NCBI GenBank assembly: GCA_964528445.1
Contig: CAZGSL010000050.1
Location: 1 to 11,736 of the forward strand
Source: JAXHMM01 sp964528445
Lineage (GTDB): Bacteria > Bacteroidota > Rhodothermia > Balneolales > Balneolaceae
Direction: 5' to 3'
DNA: 11,736 nt
Positions 6,670 through 11,736 of the stretch are shown here, one piece after another (position 1 is the first letter of the stretch; the number at the start of each line of letters is the position of its first letter). The position numbers and the translations under genes are program-made. The notes below the pieces were generated by a model. It saw nothing but the letters and a program-made list of their open reading frames with translations. It ran no database searches and had not been told where the DNA came from.

Positions 6670-7542
6670 TCAGTGTTCGTCGTTCCCGGAAGGGGAGGTG
6701 GTCTCCGGCATTCCGGTAAGAATTCCCTTCATATTGGAGAGCGGCTCTCCGATGGAGATACCGTCGGGGGTAATTCTGAATCGCCGTATGGCGTGCTCAA
6801 ATCCGCTCAGGCGTTTTTTCAGCACGCCGATCGCCTTCAATATGCTACCCTGGTACTCCAGGTAGCGCAGAAAGATGATGTTGTCCGCCAGGTAGCTGGC
6901 GTTCATGTTGGTGGTCTCGAACGAGCCAGTCAGGCTCTGGGTCTCGTTCACCAGCAAGCAGGTCACGCCCATGTTTTGCAGGTAAACCGTCAGNNNNNNN
7001 NNNNNNNNNNNNNNNNNNNNNNNNNNNNNNNNNNNNNNNNNNNNNNNNNNNNNNNNNNNNNNNNNNNNNNNNNNNNNNNNNNNNNNNNNNNNNGTCTGCT
7101 TGCGGAGCTGCAGGGGGTCGTCGGTCAGGTAACGCATCATGGTCACCGAATCGAGGAAAACCCGGTCGGGGCTGTGCTCTTCCATCGCCTCGACAATGGA
7201 TTCCACGAAAGGGCCTCGTTCCACTTCGGAGGAGGGAAACACGTTGTAGCTTTGATCTTCAGCGTAGAAATCCTCCCGCGGCGTCAGGTCCAGAAATACG
7301 ACATCGTTGAGATCGATCCCCAGGCGCTGCGCGTTATCCAGAATGTTCTCCTTACTTTCGCCGAGGGTGATGAAGAGCACCGTCTCATTCTGGTTCAGTC
7401 CCTCGCGAAGGTAGTGAAATCCCAGGGTCGATTTTCCCGTACCGGCCCCCCCTTCCAGGAGGTAGGCACGCCTCGGGAGGAGTCCCCCGTCCAGCAGATG
7501 ATCAAGTCCCTCAATCCCCGTTTCTATTTTTTTCTTGCTCAT
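6670..7542 (-). CDS. KaiC-like (RAD55/KaiC family) single-domain ATPase, interrupted by an N gap
   Basis: The frame encodes one KaiC/RecA-type ATPase domain. ATG at 7542 begins MSKKKIETGIEGLDHLLDGG, the conserved start of the family; an upstream TTG at 7581 would add 13 residues without support. Walker A is GGAGTGKST (31-39), a Glu follows strand 2 (GESKEN, E62), and Walker B is RVFLDS (127-132). The FLDLTPREDFYAEDQSY stretch is typical of bacterial KaiC relatives found beside histidine kinases. The C-terminal part (ETQSLTGSFETTNMNASYLADNIIFLRY, then LKKRLSGFEH) matches the end of the domain. A duplicated CI-CII arrangement, KaiA and KaiB are all absent. The 100 N fall between LRKQ and LTVYLQNMG, in frame. 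The product may act as an ATP-dependent switch feeding the downstream kinase. It opens the operon kaiC-like, kinase, thioesterase. Confidence 0.9.
   Translation of the reverse strand: MSKKKIETGIEGLDHLLDGGLLPRRAYLLEGGAGTGKSTLGFHYLREGLNQNETVLFITLGESKENILDNAQRLGIDLNDVVFLDLTPREDFYAEDQSYNVFPSSEVERGPFVESIVEAMEEHSPDRVFLDSVTMMRYLTDDPLQLRKQXXXXXXXXXXXXXXXXXXXXXXXXXXXXXXXXXXLTVYLQNMGVTCLLVNETQSLTGSFETTNMNASYLADNIIFLRYLEYQGSILKAIGVLKKRLSGFEHAIRRFRITPDGISIGEPLSNMKGILTGMPETTSPSGNDEH
6994..7093. other. assembly gap (100 N) inside the kaiC-like gene
   Basis: Exactly 100 N placed within the KaiC-like frame. Coding frame is kept on both sides. Compared with the usual spacing in relatives between the RKQ motif and the following helix-strand (LxxxLxxxG), only two or three residues seem to be missing. 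The real gap may therefore be around 7 bases rather than 100. Confidence 0.97.
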
Positions 7543-7775
7543 GGATGACGTGTTTTTTTGTGTTGAATCCCCAACCAACAATTATTAAGAAATTCTAATG
7601 CTAATTCCAATAAAAATATAATATAAACACGAAAAATTTTGATTTATATAACGCAAAACACCTAATCTGACATAGGTAAAAAGACGTAAATAATTTAATT
7701 CCTTCGGCTTTCCCACTGCGATGCGGACTGCCCTGTTGTGACGAGGAAAGTCTTGGGAAGAGAAGAGCTAGGTAC
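7543..7775 (-). promoter_or_regulatory. AT-rich upstream region of the kaiC-like operon
   Basis: The 233 bases between the kaiC-like start and the end of the first response-regulator gene hold no gene. From about 7580 to 7700 the sequence is very AT-rich, with several TATAAT-like and TATATAA stretches on the minus strand, in contrast to its neighbours. This is the natural place for the operon promoter. I cannot fix a single -35/-10 or a Bacteroidota-type TTTG/TAnnTTTG pair with confidence. Confidence 0.4.
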
Positions 7776-8420
7776 TTATAACTGGAACAGCCGGTTTTTG
7801 AACGCGTACTTCACCAGACCCGCCGTATTCCGGGCCCCCGTTTTCTGCAGGATGTTCCGTCGGTGGGCGTCCACCGTCCGTACGCTGATTCCCAGTTTTT
7901 CGGCAATTTCGCGGTTGGTAAATTCGCGGCATATCAGGTGGAGCACCTCCAGCTCCCGGTCGGTGAGCAGGTCGTCTTCGCGTTCTCTCTTCTGTTTCTC
8001 CTTCTTCTCTTTGATCAGGCTCATCAGGGACTCATCGCACAGGTACCGGTGCCCCTCGCCGACTGCCCGGGCGGCCACCAGCAACTCCTCCAGTGCGCTT
8101 TTCCGGTGCAGGTAACCCTCGACCTCTTCCTGCATAACGCTCCGGATGAGTTCGCTGTCTTTTGACTTGCCCAGGGTGAGAATGTTCATCTCCGGATAGC
8201 GATCGTGGATATCCCGCAGGGTGATTACGCCCTTCATATCCGGCATCTCCATATCCAGGATCAGCAGGTCAGGATTGTACGTATCCAGGGAAGTGAGCAG
8301 TTCGGTGGTATCGTCGACACTGCCGATGAGATGAAAACCGGGATGCTCTGACAGTTTTTTGCGAATCCTATCTCTGGCGATCCCGTCGTGTACCGAGATC
8401 AGGATTTCAAATGATTCCAT
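7776..8420 (-). CDS. LuxR/NarL-type response regulator with degenerate receiver
   Basis: The protein has 214 residues from ATG at 8420 (MESFEILISV); an in-frame TTG at 8432 would add only four. The receiver domain (about 4-122) keeps the phospho-acceptor D56 in LLILDMEMPDMKG. However, the usual acidic pair is V10-H11, the Thr/Ser position is G84 and the conserved Lys is R106. A highly charged linker (KEKKEKQKREREDD, 137-150) leads to a LuxR-type HTH (about 152-214) with TDRELEVLHLI and the recognition helix SVRTVDAHRRN. It should bind DNA as a dimer, but ordinary Mg2+-dependent phosphorylation looks impaired. It is a tandem paralogue of the regulator at 8679-9389. A perfect inverted repeat lies about 43 bases upstream of its start, and autoregulation is plausible. 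Confidence 0.92.
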   Translation of the reverse strand: MESFEILISVHDGIARDRIRKKLSEHPGFHLIGSVDDTTELLTSLDTYNPDLLILDMEMPDMKGVITLRDIHDRYPEMNILTLGKSKDSELIRSVMQEEVEGYLHRKSALEELLVAARAVGEGHRYLCDESLMSLIKEKKEKQKREREDDLLTDRELEVLHLICREFTNREIAEKLGISVRTVDAHRRNILQKTGARNTAGLVKYAFKNRLFQL

Positions 8421-8462
8421 AATGTATTGCAATGAACCTTTGAATCAGCCTGCAATATGTCC

Positions 8463-8493
8463 GAATTCCGCGTCCTTCCGATAAGCGGAATTC
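8463..8493. promoter_or_regulatory. perfect inverted repeat upstream of response regulator (candidate operator)
   Basis: GAATTCCGC (8463-8471) and GCGGAATTC (8485-8493) form a perfect 9-bp inverted repeat with a 13-base spacer, centred about 58 bases upstream of the regulator's ATG. The spacing suits a dimeric HTH protein contacting both arms. No T-run follows on either strand, so it is not a terminator. Confidence 0.5.
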
Positions 8494-8590
8494 ATACTCT
8501 TTATTCCACTTTCTTTTATCTAAATGACCACACGTTTTTTTGTCGGCTGCCGATTAGCCGGAAAGGAACGTGCTGACAAATACTTATCGG
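8478..8590. repeat. three CCGAT(A/T)AG elements in the regulator's upstream region
   Basis: CCGATAAG occurs at 8478-8485, CCGATTAG at 8550-8557 and the inverse CTTATCGG at 8583-8590. The first two are also followed by similar bases (CGGAA and CCGGAA). All lie in the 258-base gene-free stretch between the two response-regulator genes. They may be binding sites for one of these regulators; chance similarity cannot be excluded for an 8-mer. Confidence 0.35.
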
Positions 8591-8678
8591 TGAAGGCTAG
8601 GATAACTTATTTACGGGAAGATGTATATAGGTTAATCCGCCTATTTTTAGGTCACGTAATATGCCAATTGCAATAAAA

Positions 8679-9389
8679 TCAGTCAGTAACGAGGTTTCGG
8701 GAGAAAGCATACCGTACCAGTCCGGCGGTGTTTCGGGCGCCGGTTTTCTGAAGCAGATTCCGCCGGTGAGCGTCCACCGTCCGCACGCTGATATAGAGCC
8801 GTTCGGCAATCTCCTTATTGGTCAATTCCTGGCAGATCAGTTTCAGCACTTCCACTTCCCGTTCGGTCAGGACGGATTTCTTCGTGTCAGCAGCTTTGCC
8901 GGTGGTGTCCGAACGGTCCGCTTCGGCCCTTCTGCCTGGTGAGAGGGAGGATTGTCCCCCGGTATGATCTTTGGATCCGCCGAATACCTTCCGGGTGATT
9001 TCCGCATCGAAGTAGGATTTGCCTTTCAGGAGTATTTTGATGGCTTCCAGCAGGTCGTTCATGCTGGAATTTTTGCATAGATGGCCGTTCATCCCGGCCC
9101 CGATCAGTTTTCGGGTGAAATCATGTTCTGTTTCTCTGCTGATACCCAGGATCTTGATCTCCGGATGACGCTCCCTGACTTTTCGGACTGTTTCTGAGGC
9201 AGGCATGCCCGGCATGTTGATGTCGAGGATGACAAGGTCGATTTCTCCGCTTTCGCAGTACTCAACTACCTCTTCTCCGCCGGAAGACGTTGCGACGACC
9301 TCGATCTGCTGCTGATCGTCAAGCATGGCCCGGATACCGTCCCGCACCAGCAGGTGGTGGTCTGCTATCAGTACACGTGTGGGTTCCAT
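8679..9389 (-). CDS. LuxR/NarL-type response regulator (near-canonical receiver)
   Basis: The protein is 236 residues from ATG at 9389. The receiver domain (about 4-122) has D10-H11 at the acidic site, phospho-acceptor D56 (LVILDINMPGM), S84 at the Thr/Ser position and K106 (GHLCKNSS), so it should be phosphorylatable. A long polar, probably flexible linker (about 137-172, rich in G, S, D and K) joins it to a LuxR-type HTH (about 174-236) with LTEREVEVLKLICQ and the SVRTVDAHRRN recognition helix. The last 60 residues are almost identical to those of the regulator at 7776-8420, which shows a tandem duplication with later divergence of the receivers. The likely phosphodonor is the HisKA_2 kinase at 4066-6639. 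Spacing of 258 bases to the next gene suggests separate promoters. Confidence 0.94.
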   Translation of the reverse strand: MEPTRVLIADHHLLVRDGIRAMLDDQQQIEVVATSSGGEEVVEYCESGEIDLVILDINMPGMPASETVRKVRERHPEIKILGISRETEHDFTRKLIGAGMNGHLCKNSSMNDLLEAIKILLKGKSYFDAEITRKVFGGSKDHTGGQSSLSPGRRAEADRSDTTGKAADTKKSVLTEREVEVLKLICQELTNKEIAERLYISVRTVDAHRRNLLQKTGARNTAGLVRYAFSRNLVTD

Positions 9390-9517
9390 TGTTTGAAGGG
9401 TATTTCGTGCATAACGCAGGGGTGAAGGGGATGGTTCGGTGCCCTGCAGGGGAGTCGCTTGCTAGGAAGGGCCCGGCTTAGTGCCTCGAAAGAGTCTTGC
9501 TGCGCTCACGTATCTCG

Positions 9518-9534
9518 CCCGGCCGCTGGCCGGG
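9518..9534. repeat. perfect GC-rich hairpin in the gene-free stretch upstream of the response regulator
   Basis: CCCGGCC (9518-9524) and GGCCGGG (9528-9534) form a 7-bp all-GC stem with a GCT loop. It lies in the 259 bases between the DUF3127 gene and the response regulator, which otherwise hold no gene that I can support. There is no T-run after it on either strand, so its role is uncertain: an mRNA structure in the regulator's leader, or the 3' processing end of the DUF3127 transcript. Confidence 0.35.
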
Positions 9535-9648
9535 TCCGTCCAGTCTTATTATAAACGAAAGCGGCGGAAAAATGTTCCCTGAATCGAGGGGGAATAAAGT
9601 CGCCTGATGGGTTAAGCCAATTGCAGAAAAAAAACGCTTGAGAGGCTC

Positions 9649-10023
9649 CTAGAAAGGCAGGTCGTCGTCGATGTCGTCTGGCACGTCCTGCGGATCGAAC
9701 TCCTCGTCCGACTCCGTGGCGGAAAGCTGGATATCCTTGTTCTCCTGTCCGGCGCCTTTTTCCACTTTCCAGGCCTTCACGTCGGTGTACCAGCGCCCCT
9801 TGTACTCCCGGCTCTGGATGTCCACGTGGGCGGTGACGGTCTCGCCCTCCTCGACGGGCTGTTTCTCAATGTTGTCGCCCCACTGGGTGATGCAGATCTT
9901 GTTGGAATACTGTCCCTCGTCGGTTTCCAGGATGAAATCTCGCTTGCGCCAGGGACCGTTCTTGCTCTCTCCCGACTGCTCTTCGAGTATCTTGATTACC
10001 TTTCCCTTGATTTGAAGATCCAT
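9649..10023 (-). CDS. DUF3127 OB-fold-like ssDNA-binding protein with SSB-type C-terminal tail
   Basis: The product is 124 residues from ATG at 10023 (MDLQIKGKVIKILEEQSG). Residues 3-88 match DUF3127, common in Bacteroidota and related phyla. Conserved points are QSGESKNGPWRKRDFILET, ITQWGD and VDIQSREYKGRWYTDVKAW. The family looks like a small OB-fold, which suggests single-strand nucleic acid binding. The C-terminal 20 residues are strongly acidic and end DDIDDDLPF, very like the tip of canonical SSB proteins (DDDIPF) that docks DNA-repair and replication partners. The protein may therefore act as an accessory SSB; this is inference from motif similarity. It has no close operon partner: the next gene on the same strand starts 259 bases downstream. 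An 8-base T-tract on the minus strand lies 15-22 bases after the stop, without a convincing stem. Confidence 0.88.
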   Translation of the reverse strand: MDLQIKGKVIKILEEQSGESKNGPWRKRDFILETDEGQYSNKICITQWGDNIEKQPVEEGETVTAHVDIQSREYKGRWYTDVKAWKVEKGAGQENKDIQLSATESDEEFDPQDVPDDIDDDLPF

Positions 10024-10636
10024 AGTCTATGGGGTATGCGTTCTTTTGCTTTTGGACTGTTGCGAATTCGGACGGTTACCGTTTTTGCCGGCGGCCAGCC
10101 ACAGCGTGCCTGCGACGGTCCTACACCTCCACGGCTGGATTAATATGCCCACCGTCATATGCCCTGAAAAGGTAAGGTTTTTTAACCTAAAAACCCGAAT
10201 GGCCGGAGGGGGATTTACGCTTTCCACAGACCGATAACAAAAGTTCTTTGTTGCCGTACCCGTAGCTTAGGCTGCAAGAAAGTTTGACCTTACGCCAAAC
10301 TGGCCCGAATAACCGAACCCGGTGACCGGGTGATCGTCATCTTTGGTTCGGGACACGCCCCGCTGCTGCGCTATTTCGTGGAGTCCTCACGAAGGATGGA
10401 ACTGGTGGATCCCCTGGATTACCTGTAGTGGGAGATCGCAAATATTACAAAGGAGAAGTCCTGCCTTGTTTATGTGGATTGATCCAGTGATTTTATCCCA
10501 TGGAACGTCTCCGCCCCGGCTGCGTTTGTGTAAACATAGAGCCTGAAACGGTGAGAATGTTCGCCGCTGCAGGCCGCGTTACGCAACCGTGATCGCATCA
10601 TATGCAAACCACAAGTTTGAACCAACCCGTTACCGC
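10024..10636. other. gene-poor region with no intact gene
   Basis: In 613 bases I see no convincing intact coding sequence on either strand; open frames here are under 70 codons and lack recognisable motifs. It contains the DUF5694-like remnant (10288-10428), a small AT-rich hairpin AGGTT-TTTT-AACCT (10175-10188) and an AACAAA/TTTGTT inverted repeat (10236-10252). No tRNA-like cloverleaf signature was seen. The stretch upstream of 10637 should include the promoter of the Lon-like gene and that of the DUF3127 gene, but neither can be placed. Confidence 0.6.
10288..10428 (+). pseudogene. 3' remnant of a DUF5694-like gene
   Basis: After an in-frame TGA at 10285-10287 the plus strand reads 46 codons and then stops at TAG 10426-10428. 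The peptide includes YAKLARITEPGDRVIVIF, then GSGHAPLLRYFVESS, and ends MELVDPLDYL. This matches my memory of the C-terminal end of DUF5694 proteins, with the GxGH strand-turn and the terminal ELVDxxxYL. Family members are usually well over 200 residues. Here the upstream sequence has stops and no recognisable N-terminal part, and no start codon precedes the conserved block. It is best read as a decayed gene whose 5' portion was deleted. The family name comes from recall of the pattern, not from a search. Confidence 0.6.
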
Positions 10637-11736
10637 GTGAAAAAATTAGACGCCCCCTCACTTCGCAAGGCTTGCGACGCCGAACAGTTTGACTTTGAAT
10701 CCACCGAAGAGATTACCGAACGCTTGAAAGTGCTCGGCCAGGAGCGCCTCACCTCCGCCCTGGAATTCGGCACCGGCATCGACCGGAAGGGCTACAACAT
10801 CTTCGCCCTCGGGCCCACCGAGACCGACAAGCAGAACCACATACGGGAGTACCTGGAAGACCGGTCCGCCGCCGACGATACCCCGAGGGACCTCTGCTAC
10901 GTGAACAATTTTGACGACCGCTACCAGCCCAGCGCCCTCTTTCTGCCGGCCGGAAGGGGAGAGGAGCTCCGGGAGCTGATGGAGAAGCTGATCGAGGACC
11001 TGCCTCCCACGCTGACGGCGGCCTTTGAGACGGAGGAGTACGAGAACCGCCGGCAGGCCCTGCAGGACGAGGTGCAGGAGCAGCAGGACCAGACGTTCGA
11101 GGAACTGCAGGAGGAGGCCAAGGAGAAGGGTCTGGCGCTGCTGCGTACCCCGGCGGGCTTCACCTTCGCGCCCATCAAGGAGGACGGGGACCTTATGAAC
11201 CAAGAGGAGGTGCGCAATCTCTCCGGCGAGCGACGCGAGGAGCTGCAGGAAAAGACCAAAAAGCTGCAGGAGAAGCTGCAGAACATCATCCGGACGATGC
11301 CGGCCGCCCAGCGGGAGATGCGCAAAAAGAAGAAGGAGCTGGACAAGGAGATCGCGACCTTCGCCATCAAGGACCTGTTTGACGACATCCGCGAGGCGTT
11401 CTCGGAGACCGAAAAGGTACAGGATTTCCTGGACGACGTGGAGATGGACATCGTGGAGAACGTACAGGCCATCATGAGTAACCAGGGGCAGTCGCAGGGT
11501 AACAACCAGCTGGCCCAGATGATGGGCGGGGGAGGCGGGCAGTCCCGCATGATGTCGGGCGGATCCGGCTCCGGCAACCCGGTGCTGGACCGCTACCGGG
11601 TGAACGTGCTGGTGGATCACTCCAAAACCGAGGGCGCGCCGGTGGTATACGAGGACAACCCCAGCTACAAGAACCTGGTGGGCCGCGTGGAGTACAAATC
11701 CAAGATGGGCGCCCTGACCACGAATTTCAATCTGAT
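10637..11736 (+). CDS. Lon-like ATP-dependent protease, AAA_32 family (N-terminal part; runs off the window)
   Basis: From GTG at 10637 there are 366 open codons to the window end. LRKACDAEQFDFESTEEI (9-26), LGQERLTSALEFGTGI (33-48), GYNIFALGP (52-60), YVNNFDDRYQPSALFLPAGRG (88-108) and NPSYKNLVGRVEYKSKMGAL (341-360) follow the order of the AAA_32/LonB-like family. Members carry a C-terminal Lon Ser-Lys protease domain, here beyond the window. Residues about 132-250 form the long charged coiled-coil insertion. The Walker A position reads GPTETDKQ (59-66): the last Gly is Asp and the Ser/Thr is Gln, so nucleotide binding may be altered. A Gly/Gln/Met/Ser-rich low-complexity stretch occupies about 282-313. 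An in-frame GTG at 10589 is an alternative start. No Shine-Dalgarno is evident. The gene is the only plus-strand gene in the right half. Confidence 0.87.
   Translation, partial: MKKLDAPSLRKACDAEQFDFESTEEITERLKVLGQERLTSALEFGTGIDRKGYNIFALGPTETDKQNHIREYLEDRSAADDTPRDLCYVNNFDDRYQPSALFLPAGRGEELRELMEKLIEDLPPTLTAAFETEEYENRRQALQDEVQEQQDQTFEELQEEAKEKGLALLRTPAGFTFAPIKEDGDLMNQEEVRNLSGERREELQEKTKKLQEKLQNIIRTMPAAQREMRKKKKELDKEIATFAIKDLFDDIREAFSETEKVQDFLDDVEMDIVENVQAIMSNQGQSQGNNQLAQMMGGGGGQSRMMSGGSGSGNPVLDRYRVNVLVDHSKTEGAPVVYEDNPSYKNLVGRVEYKSKMGALTTNFNL

Noticed and set aside
6019..7548. Plus-strand 509-codon open frame across the kinase and kaiC-like genes
   Set aside because: Antisense shadow extended artificially through the 100-N gap; the minus strand carries Walker and PAS/HisKA motifs.
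7543..7581. Upstream TTG start for the kaiC-like gene (13 extra residues)
   Set aside because: ATG at 7542 begins the conserved KaiC N-terminus and the extra residues (LVGDSTQKNTSS) show no conserved feature.
9627..9649. Rho-independent terminator after the DUF3127 gene
   Set aside because: An 8-T tract exists on the minus strand, but the bases before it (GGAGCCTCTCAAGCG) form no stem longer than 3 bp.
10027..10227. Minus-strand 66-codon open frame upstream of the DUF3127 gene
   Set aside because: No recognisable motif, and its composition resembles random translation.
10589..10636. Longer start (GTG 10589) for the Lon-like gene
   Set aside because: It adds VIASYANHKFEPTRYR, which I could not match firmly to the family; GTG at 10637 starts just before the conserved LRKACD block. 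It remains possible.
10658..11620. Long minus-strand open frame (320 codons) rich in Leu, Val and His
   Set aside because: It is antisense to the well-supported Lon-like gene, whose family motifs are clear on the plus strand; long antisense frames are common in GC-rich codons.
1..11736. CRISPR arrays, insertion sequences, tRNA or rRNA genes
   Set aside because: I saw no regularly spaced direct repeats, transposase motifs, T-loop/anticodon signatures or rRNA-like sequence.

Overview
The window looks like chromosomal DNA from a moderately GC-rich member of the Bacteroidota/Balneolota/Rhodothermota side of bacteria. The clues are a DUF3127 single-strand-binding-like protein, a SatD/DUF3307 gene pair, an FtsX/MacB-type permease starting MLWNFIKISFRN, weak or absent Shine-Dalgarno sequences, and a HisKA_2 kinase beside NarL/FixJ regulators. 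The lineage is inferred from gene types only. Two runs of exactly 100 N (3467-3566 and 6994-7093) show that this is a scaffolded draft or metagenome assembly.

Layout, left to right. (1) 1-877, minus strand: the N-terminus of an ABC-transporter permease, preceded by an exported DinB-fold protein. (2) 1043-1915, plus strand: a compact MscS-type mechanosensitive channel. (3) 1958-3378, minus strand: a translationally coupled pair, SatD-like HTH protein then DUF3307 membrane protein, behind an AT-rich leader with ACTTAAA repeats. (4) 3467-3608: an assembly gap, then three tandem DnaA-box-like 9-mers (TTACCCACA, TTTTCCACA, TTATCCACA), a candidate oriC or DnaA-regulated site. (5) 3609-7542, minus strand: an apparent operon of KaiC-like ATPase, then a soluble multi-PAS HisKA_2 histidine kinase with a degenerate receiver, then a hotdog acyl-CoA thioesterase. 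(6) 7776-9389, minus strand: two paralogous LuxR-type response regulators. One has a receiver missing several catalytic residues, the other is nearly canonical, and their DNA-binding helices are almost identical. (7) 9649-10023, minus strand: DUF3127 OB-fold-like protein with an SSB-type acidic tail. (8) 10024-10636: a gene-poor stretch with a decayed 3' remnant of a DUF5694-like gene. (9) 10637 to the end, plus strand: the N-terminal part of a Lon-like AAA_32 ATP-dependent protease with a degenerate Walker A.

The most coherent module is 3609-9389. A KaiC-like ATPase, a cytosolic sensor kinase and two regulators that probably read the same DNA site suggest a signalling circuit built around a KaiC-family ATPase, with no KaiA or KaiB visible. 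The most unusual points are the DnaA-box cluster beside the gap, the SatD N-terminus that resembles a class III nucleotidyl cyclase domain, and the degenerate versus near-canonical receiver pair.
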